Assembly (NCBI GenBank): GCA_004802725.1
Contig: SGPM01000008.1
Span: forward strand, 1 to 64,000
Source: Antrodiella citrinella
Taxonomy: Eukaryota; Basidiomycota; Agaricomycetes; Polyporales; Steccherinaceae
Length of the DNA stretch: 64,000 nt
Direction of reading: 5' to 3'
The notes under the pieces were generated by a model. The model was not told where the DNA came from, ran no database searches, and saw only the letters and a list, made by a program, of their open reading frames with translations. Below, in pieces: positions 1 through 11,119 of this stretch. How positions within the stretch are numbered: position 1 is the stretch's first letter; each line of letters begins with the position of its first letter. The translations under genes and the position numbers were made by a program.

Positions 1-346
1 ACCTGGAGCGGAATACTACAGAATGAAAAAGACTTGCCAAAAGACTGGATAACACAATCAGGGGTTTTAGTGGGTGTAGGGTGACCGGAGCATTCACGAT
101 CAACGCCGAAACGGCTGCGATCGTCGAATGCGATGATGGCCCCCAGAGTCCCACACTGCCGAACACAACGGCGTGCCTAGAAGCATCTCCTCTGAGCGGA
201 CACATTGCATAAATACGGGTGAAAACCCCGTCATCTAGCTAAACACCAGGCGAGACTGAACCAAGTTAGTTGTCGTCTGGAGTGCTCCTCAAAAAAAAAA
301 AAATTTGCGGAGAATTTGCGCTACGTCCTAGCCAACATTCGCGTCA

Positions 347-1042
347 TTATGCCTGAGAGACCTTGACCTCAGCACCGTGCTTAAATGCACGGCTGTACGG
401 ACAAGCCTGCGGGAACAGTCAATATGCTAATATTTCAACCCCAAGATAAATGATATGTACCGCGTGCGCTCCGTCAATGAGAGCCTGATCTTTCACGCCC
501 TCTACTTGAATCTCCACGGAGAGACCGAACCCAGCCATGTCATTGGGCTTGCCAATGTGCACCTGAGCATGCACCTTGGCGTCACGAGCCAGGGCAGTCT
601 TTCCCTGTTGACCAGCGACCATCTGGAGGGCACCAAGGAAACAAGCTAAAGGTACGTATGCGTCCATTCAGGCAACTATAATGACTAGAGGTATGCGTTT
701 TAGCTCACCGGAATACCCCATAGCGAGGAGCATTTCGGGATTCTGTCCGTCGCCCTTCCCACCGAGGGACTTGGGCATGGCGAGACGGAGCTCGAGACCA
801 ATGTCGTCGTTCGACTTGACGGTTCCGTTGCGACCTTGACCGCTGGCAGTCGCGTGTGCGGTGTACTATACAAAACACGTCGAAGTTTGTATTAGAGGCG
901 ACAATTGAGCAGTGCGACTGAAAGACGGTACTTTATGGTCTTCTAGCGTCATCAACGTCCTATGAGACGCGAATTGAACGCGAAACACGCTTCGGGGAAG
1001 CACTGAGCTACGACGAGCAAGTATAGTGAACATGGTAGACAT
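347..1042 (-). CDS. Organic hydroperoxide resistance protein (Ohr/OsmC family), probably mitochondrial
   Basis: Four exons can be joined exactly with GT..AG introns: 932-1042, 709-865, 461-645 and 347-406, giving 170 residues. The second exon carries YTAHATASGQGRNG, and the exon 2/3 junction rebuilds the family motif GYSACFLGAL, which holds the first redox cysteine. The last exon gives AHAACPYSRA with the second cysteine. These two cysteines define the thiol peroxidases that reduce organic hydroperoxides using lipoylated or other dithiol reductants (family knowledge). The first 37 residues are rich in Arg, Ser and hydrophobic residues (TILARRSSVLPRSVFR) and precede the usual Ohr start, so they look like a mitochondrial presequence. 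An alternative start lies three codons downstream at 1033. The gene stands alone on the minus strand; the left flank (1-346) shows only an A-run near 290-303. Confidence 0.9.
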
Positions 1043-2445
1043 TTTTTGACAGTGTTGAACGAGGTTTCGTGGTAGATAGCAGAGAAGGACACGGTAGGAC
1101 TCGGAGTCGTCGTGGAAGTCGTGCAAGCGCTCAACACCTGTCTTGAACGTTTGAAGTTGAATTTGAACGGTCACCGCGTATTCTGACTATTCACCTCGCG
1201 GTACGCCTTCACGAGAATCTTGCCAAAATCTTGCTGTCTGTGCGGTACTGTCTCTCATGGTCTCATAATCTCATGTCTCTGTGAGTTATAACGGTTTCAC
1301 TTCGACATGTCATGGTATGCCGTGAAATCTGATTTTGATTCAGTGTTGATACGACTCACCAGCCTTGTACAGAATATCTTGACGATTGCCTCGTATCTGT
1401 GCTAGACAGTACGGGAATGTATCGTCGTCGAGAAGTCTCTTGCCAGTGTGCACTTTGGACACGTCACACGGATTGGCCCTTCTCACCACTCGAATACTGA
1501 GCGTGGTCCTGCTCTCGAGGCAAGAACTATTACATAAATCTAGTGTGTATGTTCTCTTTCACACTTGCGCTGAACAACTACATCGTCCTGTAAAATAGTA
1601 TCAGCGACCCACTTCTCGCGTCCCGGCTGCTCACTGCAGATGCAGATGGAGCTGAGTGGGCTTACAGCCTGTTTCCCTACGCGCGGATTTCGCCTGAGTG
1701 CTTTCTTGCACAAAGCTGTTTCGGATTCATCGCAGTCAGACCGGCAACTGTCTCGTCGCTCACCTTACCACCGGCTCCACTGCCCCCATGTTAGACGTCA
1801 AGTGCGAATTCAATGGCCAGCGCCGGTGCGAGCTCTCATGGGCGACCATTGGCTTGACAATAAGGACTCTTCGACAAATGATGACGATCATCAGCGCTCA
1901 CTCTGCAACACTGCTCGAGGACGACTCGCTGATTTTGGTCCGAGTCTCTGACCTGGTGCCGATACATTCTGAACTGGGCACTCCAAAACCTATGATATAC
2001 TCCTTTAGCCTTGCGGCAGGGTTCAGTGGAGCTCGGTCTTTCAAGCGATTCCGATGAATACGTGACCATTTTCATTTGGAGACTCTATCGAACACACACC
2101 GACATCTACTCTTACGACGTGTCATAAAGAACATTGCCAACAAGAACTTGCACCACGGTCTCCTTATACTACTTTCTCGGAGTCCTGCCGTGGCGCAAGG
2201 ACACAATCATGGCACTCAGCTTCCATTGACTCCCAGCCATCGCCCGTCGCTATCGTTGGTATTCTTCTTTCCGAGACTACATCATGTCGCGCATTGCTCT
2301 CATATACCTATTCGATGGGCGGTGTCCATTGCACAAGCGGGTTCCTTTGACACTTGCTTAGGACCTCTTCTTATAAAGCTTGTTCGCTCGGGAAACATAC
2401 ACCCCACCACAGTCTCTTCTCCATCCTGCATTCCTTCCGCTAGCT
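1043..2445. other. Intergenic stretch, no supported gene
   Basis: About 1.4 kb between the Ohr gene and the membrane-protein gene. Several short open frames exist on both strands (for example near 1640-2057), but none shows a recognisable domain, a good splice structure or a persistent coding frame. It may hold decayed sequence; nothing can be assigned. Confidence 0.5.
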
Positions 2446-3294
2446 ATGGTTCATTACAACTTTCCTCAAGGTCCAAAGAACGAAACCGACGCTCAAATAC
2501 TCACCGACATCATGGATATCAACGGTGCCGGTCTCGCGTTCGTTGCTTATGGTATGTCATCAGTGTTCTTGATCATATACGAGTGTCTACTCACGCAACC
2601 TGTTTACTCGCTAGGTGTTCATGCCACGTTGTTCTTCCTCTGCTTCGCTTTACTCTGGGAGGAGAGGCGAAAGAAACCCAAAGTGACATGGGGATGGATC
2701 ATTTACAGCACCGTGCTCTTTATCTTGGGCACTATCGGGAACGGTGTAAACATGTTCCTCAAGCAAGATGCCATCGTCAATCATCGCAGTTACCCTGGTG
2801 GTCCGGGTCAATTCGAGATTGAGCAGTACGCTTTACCGTACAATGCTGCGGGCACCGTCATATTCATCTTTGGTGCTTGGCTTATTGACGGTCTCATGGT
2901 AAGTGCCCGATCTGTCTTTTGATGTTGTATGCAGAACGAACTGAAAGATATGGTGCAGATATTTCATTTTTACATCATCTTAAGTCCGAGGTGGTGGGTC
3001 ATGAGCATCCCAGTTACTGTCTACGCGGTCTCTATCGGTGAGTCTGGCATATGCAACGCTGCTTCTCCAGCTGTAGAAACTCACAAGGATATTGCGTTGC
3101 TCACAGTGATGTCCATTCTCCTATTGCACCAGATTGCAGGTTGGGGGGCCTGTAATGGAACGGCTTCAGCATCGAGGGGGAACGCAACACAGTCGAATGG
3201 CGACTCGCCGCCGGAGGGAGCAGTGGCGGCATTGACTGCTATCAACAATAATCCCAAGAGGATTATGTTCAGAGAATACATCGTGGAAGGGTAA
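2446..3294 (+). pseudogene. Truncated polytopic membrane protein (paralogue of 11.2-12.3 kb gene)
   Basis: The frame starts MVHYNFPQGPKNET and continues over an intron (from 2552) into GVHATLFFLCFALLWEERRKK, then helices around TVLFILGTIGNGVNMFL and the family-like segment RSYPGGPGQFEIEQ. After a second intron it reads IFHFYIILSPRWWVMSIPV, and after a third TVMSILLLHQIA. In the paralogue on the minus strand near 11.2-11.7 kb the equivalent of this last segment is followed by about 100 residues with more helices. Here it jumps straight to a polar Asn/Ser tail ending REYIVEG. The simplest reading is an internal deletion removing the last transmembrane helices. The family is a hypothetical seven-helix type frequent in Agaricomycetes; its function is unknown to me. 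It could still be expressed as a short protein. Confidence 0.6.
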
Positions 3295-4107
3295 AGCAGT
3301 ACGTAATCTCTTTTTCCGTGTAGTGGTAAGGTGAATATGAAGCTCTAGGATCTGAATTGAGGCTTCACTGCAACGAGGGATCGCTCCTTATACGCGTTGC
3401 AGCTGCCGATTTTGAATATGTTGTCTTCCTGCTATTGCTGGTCAAATTCCTGCTAACTCGTGCTCCGGCAACTATTGCTGTCTGCGGATGTGAAGCATCG
3501 TGGAAACATCACCGTCGGACGAAGATTGCAACTTTGCAAGATAGGTTCTCCCAAACATGGCATCTTCGGGGAGTCGGTGTGCAACACTCATCATGAGCGC
3601 CGTGAGACCGACCTCAAGTTCCAAGTTTCTCTCATGGACGTCGAAGGCGCGGTCTGTCCACCAGCTGTTGCATCGCTTCTTCCGAATCACACTTCCCTTG
3701 TTCAAACTGTGTTACAGCACGGTCTCCGAGCACACAGACCTGTACATAATAGTATCCGACAGGTACTTTCAATGCCGACGATCATTGGAGAGGTCGTGAT
3801 TCGCCCTATCATGCAAGCAGGATCTATTCAAGTGCGTATCAATACCATCTGCCAGTCGTTGTTGTTGATTGGGCATCTCAGTGTGCGTTTAGATAGTCGT
3901 ACCCTATTGTCCAACCAAGTATAGTGATGTTTTCGGCGAACGACACTGGTCTGGACAAGACAATGAAGGTGTATTTGGTGCAGCCTGCGACCAAACAGAA
4001 CTTTCTCGGTACAATATTGTGTATACATCGGAGTATATATCACGTACAAGTATACTTTTCCCTACGAGTCTAATTCGAGGAGCAGATCGATCAAGTAATA
4101 TCGTCCC
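3295..4107. other. Intergenic stretch, no supported gene
   Basis: About 0.8 kb between the truncated membrane gene and the convergent F-box gene. The longest frame (about 3460-3924, plus) gives no recognisable motif. Nothing else is supported. Confidence 0.45.
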
Positions 4108-5865
4108 TTACTGCTCCGAGTCCCACGAAGCTGTCAGAGGATACGTTGGAGTAACGTTATCGACGGTGAACGGCGACTCTTCCAGCACTTTCTTCCTAGC
4201 ATCGCCTGTAATCTCTTCTATGCCAGGAGAACCAATTCTGGGACGCCACGACACCTCCCACAAGACGTCGTATTGCCGCTGCTTGCATAGAAAATGGATG
4301 TATTTTACTTGTGGGAGGCGTTCGGCCAATTGATGGACGAATGCCCAAGCACCCATAGGTAGTAGGAAATTGTCGATAGGATCCGGAATCTCAAGTTTTG
4401 CATTTTCCCTGAATGAGTCGTGATCGAATTCAAGAGCAAGGAAAACGAGAGAGAGGTTCTCGAGGCTCTCGATAAACTTGTCCTGTAATCGTAAGGGTAT
4501 TAGGATCTGTGACCGGTAGAGAGGATCGGTAGAACGCACCAAGGCCTGAAACATATCTAGTGTACAATGATTGAGATAGAGACACACTCGCAGATGAGAG
4601 GTCTCAGCGACAGGGAAAATGCGCGATAACGCGTCGAGTGAGAACCCCGAGAAGAATATCATGATGCTCAGATGCATTGGTTGGATGTCGTTCAAGCAAG
4701 TCCACAACCGCGAGAGTTGGACCTCAGCTCCAATTTGTACACCACCCCAAAAGCGAACCGGGCACCCGAGGGCAAGGGAATACGTGATCAACTCGTCTGC
4801 GATGAGGGAATGGAGAGATGTCCAATGGTATTCTGACTCCATGTTTGCGAGCCTTCGTTCGTCTACATCAATGGAGTCCGTGTTGTCCCCATCGAGACGG
4901 AGACGAGTCAAGTTTGGGAAGGTATAGGTCAAATCCGCCAGGTCATATGTATCCCAGTAGTAGGTCTCGACGGAGAGCAAATCGACACGGGGATACTGGA
5001 ACCCATCATACGCGCTCAGGCTTGGGGGATGGACTAGTTTCAGGTCTATGAGATACTCCGCGAACCCGTCAAAAAGTGTCGCAGCTTCCCCGGCCTCGTT
5101 GTCATTTTTTCCGCGCGACCAAAAGTCCTCATCGAAGGAGATCGTGACGGATGTGACAGGCGACTGCATAGATTCGAGCAGAAGGGTGCCCTGCTCTCGA
5201 GTGGCGTGGAGTGTAACGCAGTGCAGGTTGCGTAGAGAACCGAAAGCATTTGTAAGACCGTCACAAATTGTCAATAGATCGTCCGCATAGTCGAGCCAAA
5301 TGGTCTGTAGATCTTGTGCGTTCGTGATAACGCGGACTAGATCGTCGGAGACACATGACAAGTTGTTAAATTCCCAAATTTCGAGATGAAGAGAGCGCAA
5401 AAGTGCAGATCGACTCTCATCCTGAAGCATGAACGAACAGAATGAACGTAGGCTGCGAACGCTGCGTGCGGGATACCCGTTCTTCATCATCAGACATACT
5501 CCGAGGTGTTCTTTGGACAGTGTCCAGCATGTCTGCCTCAACTGCGATAAAGTCGCCCTGTCCATGAATGGCATCAGGTAAAGGAGAATGTCCCATGGCA
5601 GGCTTATAGAAAATCCGTTGAATGGGCTGGGGCTGGAATAAGATAACGGGAGTTGTATCAACTCGTATGTTTTGTAAGAGTGGAGCAGGACGGAAGAATG
5701 TGAGACGCACCTCTTTAAAACTACTCCTGCATAAACTGCGACTCGGAATACCTTGTCCGACCCTCCTATGACTACACATCTGTTGTCCATGCTAATAAAG
5801 AAAACAGAACTTGGAAGACGGAAATCTAGCGTTGGTGAGCGAGGTTTGCACACAACAGCGTACAA
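4108..5865 (-). CDS. F-box protein with leucine-rich C-terminal part
   Basis: A single uninterrupted frame of up to 585 residues. Residues about 85-125 contain an F-box-like segment (LPWDILLYLMPFMDRATLSQ, then RQTCWTLSKEHL), the domain that binds Skp1 in SCF ubiquitin ligases. The rest resembles the irregular leucine-rich repeats of Agaricomycete F-box proteins, with recurrent L..L.L and L..L.N patterns, and would select the substrate. The true start is uncertain. The N-terminal 60 residues before the F-box have low homology appeal, and MDNRCVV about 25 codons in is an alternative start; a short intron between it and the F-box cannot be excluded. No partner can be inferred from context. Confidence 0.75.
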   Translation of the reverse strand: MYAVVCKPRSPTLDFRLPSSVFFISMDNRCVVIGGSDKVFRVAVYAGVVLKRCVSHSSVLLHSYKTYELIQLPLSYSSPSPFNGFSISLPWDILLYLMPFMDRATLSQLRQTCWTLSKEHLGVCLMMKNGYPARSVRSLRSFCSFMLQDESRSALLRSLHLEIWEFNNLSCVSDDLVRVITNAQDLQTIWLDYADDLLTICDGLTNAFGSLRNLHCVTLHATREQGTLLLESMQSPVTSVTISFDEDFWSRGKNDNEAGEAATLFDGFAEYLIDLKLVHPPSLSAYDGFQYPRVDLLSVETYYWDTYDLADLTYTFPNLTRLRLDGDNTDSIDVDERRLANMESEYHWTSLHSLIADELITYSLALGCPVRFWGGVQIGAEVQLSRLWTCLNDIQPMHLSIMIFFSGFSLDALSRIFPVAETSHLRVCLYLNHCTLDMFQALVRSTDPLYRSQILIPLRLQDKFIESLENLSLVFLALEFDHDSFRENAKLEIPDPIDNFLLPMGAWAFVHQLAERLPQVKYIHFLCKQRQYDVLWEVSWRPRIGSPGIEEITGDARKKVLEESPFTVDNVTPTYPLTASWDSEQ

Positions 5866-6000
5866 GGGAGCAGAAGAGTGGCTTGTGCCAGTGCCACTCG
5901 ACGCGACGCGCCGGTATAGGCCGTGCGTCTATGGGGTTAGGGTTTCGGGCAGCGGCAGTCGCCCTGCTCAGAGTCACCGCCGGCATCCAACCTGAGGCTG

Positions 6001-6690
6001 ATGGTTCTGCGTCAACTCTTCATAGCTGGCCACATAGGAAACCAGACACATCCGTTTACTCGCCACAGGTCCTTACATTTTCCTTTCTTTCCAATACCAT
6101 GGCGCGTCATTGACTGCCTGCAGTCTCAGGCATATCCTCATTTTCTTATTGGCGGAGAAACTATACATTCACCTTTCCAGTAAACGGCTGGAGTACACCT
6201 CTCAGAAGGATGTTTTGATAGGAGGAAATCCACTCGAACTGCTCCTTAATACCAATCAGTCTCTTATTCGCCTTCTGTTCTGCTGATGTGCCTTTAGCTT
6301 ACCTGCAGAACATATCTGGACCCCCTCTCACGACGGCCCGGGCCCTTCGCAAAGCTGGCCTTCCTCGCTCCTTGTGATTCATTATTCCTTGTATCACCGG
6401 CCGTTTACTATCTCACCTAAATCTGGTGGGTCTGCCAACGGACACAATGGCGTCCGAAGCATCATAGCAGCCCGGGCAACAACTCAGACTTTCACCGCCT
6501 GCATGTTGGTGTCAGCAAGAACGACGGTCAAGATGCGATAGACTATGTCTTGAGTAAGCTCTCGGACGACGAGCGGACCTTCTGGGGTCGTGGAGGCAAA
6601 GGGATTGACCTCGTCTGGCAAAGATGGTCCGAATGTCATCGGAACCTGGTTAAGATCACGGTGACTGTACTACCTTGGTGTGGCCAGTAG
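6001..6690 (+). pseudogene. Decayed copy of peptidyl-tRNA hydrolase
   Basis: This stretch matches the intact gene at 39,097-39,785 exon by exon but is broken. It begins ATG with LRQLFIAG..GN.THPFTRH, including the GN.THPFTRH active-site segment. It continues with SQKDVLIGGNP in another frame, then NISGPP, then frameshifts into GGSANGHNGVRSIIAA. About one base is then missing before GNNSDFHRLHVGVSKND, and the copy ends in VLSKLSDDERTFWGRGGKGI. At least two frame changes and an in-frame stop separate these blocks, so no functional enzyme can be made. It sits between the F-box and GH92 genes and is one of several decayed relatives of 35-44 kb genes in this part of the window. Confidence 0.88.
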
Positions 6691-7177
6691 AACGCAACCT
6701 CACCCAAACAGGCAAGAGGGGAGTGAGCTTTGGTGGGTCACTTATATCTGTGGCTTCCATTATCCTCATATTCGGTTCAAGAGCAGGCGGCAGGGTCCGC
6801 CATTACTCGCAACTTGTGGTCACGCGTTGCCAAGACGGTCCCCGATAACATCCTCCGGCTCGCCAGCGGGATATTCATGCTTCTGTATGGTCATTTACCG
6901 CAGTTCAGCGCTGCTTATCATCGGCTACGCAACTTGCATTGTGACCTTCTCCCAAGTGCTAAACAGACGTAAATAACGCGAAGGTCTCAGTTGTGGTCAT
7001 GCGCTACGATCCCCGCAGAATTGACGTCTTCTTCATGTTCTGCACATGTGCTACGATGGTCACGAAACTACTCAGCTGCACGGGTTATAGATCTGCTGTT
7101 ATCTAGTCGTTCGATCCGTCAAGAATGCGTACATAAAGGGCGACGTATAGGTATCGGACAAGGGCCACAAGGACATA
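6691..7177 (+). promoter_or_regulatory. Upstream region of the GH92 gene
   Basis: About 490 bases between the hydrolase relic and the mannosidase start. It holds only short non-homologous frames. It should contain the GH92 promoter, but I see no clear TATA box or other defined site. Confidence 0.3.
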
Positions 7178-10100
7178 ATGACCGGTGTACGCGCTCTGTC
7201 GTTGCTTCTTGCAATTTCGGCTTGTACTTGGCACCCTGCGGTCCAGGCGCAACCTTCGCCGCAGGTCCAGGAGAGGATAACAGCTGCTATCAAGGCCGCG
7301 AATTCCACTAACATAGATTATACCAAGTTCGTGAATGTATTCATCGGAACAGACAATTACGGCGATGTCTGGTGCGTTCATAAGCCTGTTCTTCAGTTGT
7401 GCATCTAATCACGGATTCAATTTTCAGTCCAGGCGCGTCGGTTCCATTCGGTATGGTACGTATGGCGGAACGACAAACAGAAAATACGGCTTTGTAGCTG
7501 AACTTCACGTCTAGGTCAAGTTCTCTACGGATTTGACTGGCTATGCACCTGCCGGTACGTGTCGCCCTTCGACTCCATACCTTGTTCACGGACTGACACT
7601 TCCTTACCTATCAAGGTTACGTTACCGACAACACGCAGACGATACGTGGCTTGAGCCCCCTGCATGACAGCGGAACCGGTTCTTCATTAGGTATGTGTCG
7701 CACATTCACTCGTAGTTTGTATATTCATGAAATTCCATTCACAGGCACCTACGGAAACTTTGAGATCATGCCTATGTTGTGTCCTGGAGGATTCAACACC
7801 TGCGCTACCACCCTCGCGACCCGCGAAAGGTTCCGCAAGAACAACACTGATGTACGCTTGGACCCGTTGCGATCGTGACTCTAGGGCTGATGAAACGGCA
7901 TGTAGGAAGCCTCTCCAGGGTACTTCTCCCAGATCATGGACAACGACATTCAAATGGAAGCTACGTCAACTCGTCGGGCTGGTTTGGAGAGGTTCACATT
8001 CCCCAAAGGCTCGAAACCATACTTCGTACTCGATCTTAGCAATGATCTTCCTGCGTCATTTGCTGGAGGCACCATGGATATCGACCCGGTGAAAGGTCGC
8101 ATCACCATTGGCGGATTATGGGGATCTAGGTATGTACGGTCATCTAAGTCGAGATCTACCGTGCTAAGTCCTTCTAGTTTTGGCCCAGGAAGCTTGAACT
8201 ATCAGGCATTCGCTTGCTACGACCTGTTAGACGGTGGTAAACAGACCTTAGACGAGTATGGTATTTGGCGAGGCAACCAGTCAGTACCTTGGTTACTGTT
8301 CTAGCTCCCGTGGAAAGCTGATTGTCCTCTTCAGGTATGGTCTTGACGCGAGAGGCTTAGGCCAGACTCACATCAACCAAACGCGCAGTCTCATTGGAGA
8401 CCAATACGAATCCGGTGCACTTTTCTCGTATAGCGGCAAGGCGACCCAAATCAACATACGCGTCGGCGTGTCCTTCGTTTCCACCGACCAAGCGTGCCAG
8501 AACGCAGAAGAAGAGGTCGGAGACACGTCATTTGAAGAAATTATGGCACAGTCTGTCGCGCTGTGGAACGAAAAGCTGAGCAAGATTGAGATCGACGTTC
8601 CCAACACGCCAGCCAATGTTACAGAGCTCCTGTACTCGTCTTTGTACAGAGCATCGTTGACACCGGTACGTCAACATCCTTCTTCTGTCACTCTGGTTGC
8701 TCAGTCGGTCTGTTCGTAGAACAATGCTACCGGAGAGACTCAGGGGGTATTCGCCGGTACCACTCATCCCTACTTCGACTCTTTGTACTGCAGGTGAGCC
8801 CATTCCAATCAGCCACATGATAGTTAATCCTGACTTCGGGATTAGCTGGGATACTTTCCGCACCTACTATCCTCTCATGTCACTGCACTCTCCCGTGGAA
8901 TTCGCACAAATTGTCGACAACTACATAGACGGTTGGCGCAAGAACGGATGGATGCCTGAATGTCGGGCCAACAACCTCCCAGGCTGGACTCAAGGAGGTG
9001 AGTGTTTCGTTGTACTACTTAGTTCTCGTTTCTGACCTCTGTGCTAGGCTCCAGCGGTGACGTCATCGTTGGCCATTTCGCGCTCAACTACCACAATGAA
9101 GCGTCTGAGCTCGGTATCGATCTCGGCGAGCTCTATTCAGCCATGCTGGCCGACGGAGACATCAACCCTGCCGAATGGGATGTCCAGGGCCGTCAAGTTG
9201 ACGTTTACAAGTGAGGAATTTTGCATTTCTCGAGGCTACATCCTGAATTTATCCATTGTTGTTACAGGCAGTATGGCTTTGTGCCTTTCTCAGTCTTGGA
9301 CTCCTCAAGTACCGGCAGACAGACCAGAGAAGGTAGTCGAACTCTAGAGGTAAGCATTGTCACCTTTGTGATATTCTGGTGCTAATAAACTTTCAGTACG
9401 CTTTCGAGGACTTCGCCATACGCCAAGTTGCATTGGTCAGTGAATATTTAGACTGCGAGAGAATCCCGCTCATGATCACGCACACAGCTCCTGGATAAGA
9501 CCGACGATGTTACAACGTACTCCAATCGGTCATTGGTGCGTGACGTTTCGCTTCACAAACCAAATATGCTCATAAGTCAATACCTGCTGGTAGTTTTACC
9601 GCAATGTATTTGACACGTCGATCACGAGCGACGGATTCTCCAGTACGCACTCCCTCCACGTCTCACCTCCATCTGCATTGATTGACAGTCCATTTGAAGA
9701 TTTCGCACAGAAGCGTTATCCTAACGGAACCTTCTTCTTCACCGATCCCGTCGACTGTTCGCCTAACGACAAAGACGATTCACGCGAATGCTCACTCCAA
9801 GGTGATAACGAGGTCGGATTCTACGAGTCTTCATCTTGGGAGTATTCGTGGTTTGCTCCGCACGATACCGCCCATTTGATTACGCTGATGGGTGGCAATG
9901 TGAGTTGGCCATCCGTTCATGGGCTGTGTGATTTGTTACTCATGAGATATGCTAGAACACCTTCGTAAAGCGTCTGGATCATTTCTTCAACGTAAGTGCT
10001 GTAGTCTCGTGCGCTTTGGAGGCGGACTATTGACATCACCTTCATTGCCTAGGCTGGATATTACCTTGCAGGAAATGAGCCCTCATTCCAAACACCGATT

Positions 10101-10711
10101 GGATATCACTACGCCAATCATCCGTCGCACTCGGTGGATAGAGTCAGGCAGATCGTGTTTGAAAACTTCGATATCAGTGAGTCGGGCGTAAAGACTGCGT
10201 ATCGAGTCTCAGTCTCACGTTCGCCAAAGCCCCTGCTGGTTTGCCCGGGAATGACGATCAAGCAGCAATGGCAACGTTACTCGTGTTCCATCTGTTGGGT
10301 TTATACCCAGGTATTTGATCTCCTTCCAGTGCCAGAGAGGCCTCTTTGTCTCTGATCACATGTTCGTCTCCAACAGTCCCATCTACAACACAATTCCTTG
10401 TCTTGTCGCCCTTCATGCCAAAATACACCATTCACAACAGCTTCCTCAACTCCAGCACCACCGTTACCGCCAAGAACTTCGATCAGAGGTCCGTCCAGAA
10501 GACGATTCCGGAAGGTGTCGCCGCGTACGTCAAACAAGTCACCATCAATGGGCAGCAGACCGAGTCCAGATGCCATTTCGACTTCTACGACACCTTCCGT
10601 TTGGGTGGGGATATCGAAATCGAGTTGGTCCCGGACGGCGAGTCGGTAGATAACTGCGCGGGATCTTTGCCCGAGTCGCTGTCGACTGGAGGATGGAGCA
10701 CGATACGCTAA
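7178..10711 (+). CDS. Secreted GH92 family alpha-mannosidase
   Basis: About fifteen short introns split a protein of roughly 830 residues. It starts with a signal peptide (MTGVRALSLLLAISAC, cleavage likely near VQAQ). It then shows the GH92 landmarks in order: YTKFVNVFIGTDNYGDV, CPGASVPFGM, LTGYAP, RGLSPLHDSGTG, then SWDTFRTYYPLMSL, GWRKNGWMPECR, SGDVIVGHFALNY, NEPSFQTPIGYHYA, GLPGNDDQAAMATLLVFHLL with the Asp pair of the catalytic base region, and a C-terminal beta-rich part with FLVLSPFMPKYTIHN. GH92 enzymes are calcium-dependent inverting exo-alpha-mannosidases that trim N-glycans or fungal mannan. Near 10,310-10,375 two introns bring the frame from GLYP through VPERPL to PSTTQFLVL. The gene is intact as far as I can read. 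Confidence 0.92.
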
Positions 10712-11119
10712 CGAGTAGATCGGACTGCCAGTGGATAGCGCGACTGCAGTGTATAGCCTGTACACTTGTGAGATGAGAATAGTACATGTGTCTCGAACTT
10801 TTGGACGGTACAAGGGGCGCCGAAAATAAACATTTGTAGAGGTAAATTGGATACTCATGCGCGGGCAAACCCATCCTTACTTGTCCGGAGCATGTAGTAC
10901 ATCTAGTACTTACCGGGAGCCAAATAGATATCATAAAAACACTTGCCTCCCTCTCCCCTTGCTCACCTCACTCCTCACTGCGGTACACCCATCTCATCAA
11001 ACTTCACCACCCGATTATCCTGATCAGCCACCCCTCTGCCTTCTTTATCGGCTCAAGGACCAATATCTCCACGCTCTGCCCCTCCTGCTGGACCGTGTCG
11101 CTTTTCGTGGTTTTCTTTG

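Noticed and set aside
286..303. A-run as a poly(A) tail of a retroposed copy
   Set aside because: It is too short, has no adjacent gene copy and lies at the 3' flank of an intron-containing gene.
1386..2075. Overlapping open frames on both strands of 70-120 residues
   Set aside because: No motif, no coherent splice structure and no similarity to other genes in the window.
2076..2822. 248-residue plus-strand frame
   Set aside because: It overlaps, in another frame, the membrane-protein exons starting at 2,446 and is Arg/His/Ser-rich shadow sequence.
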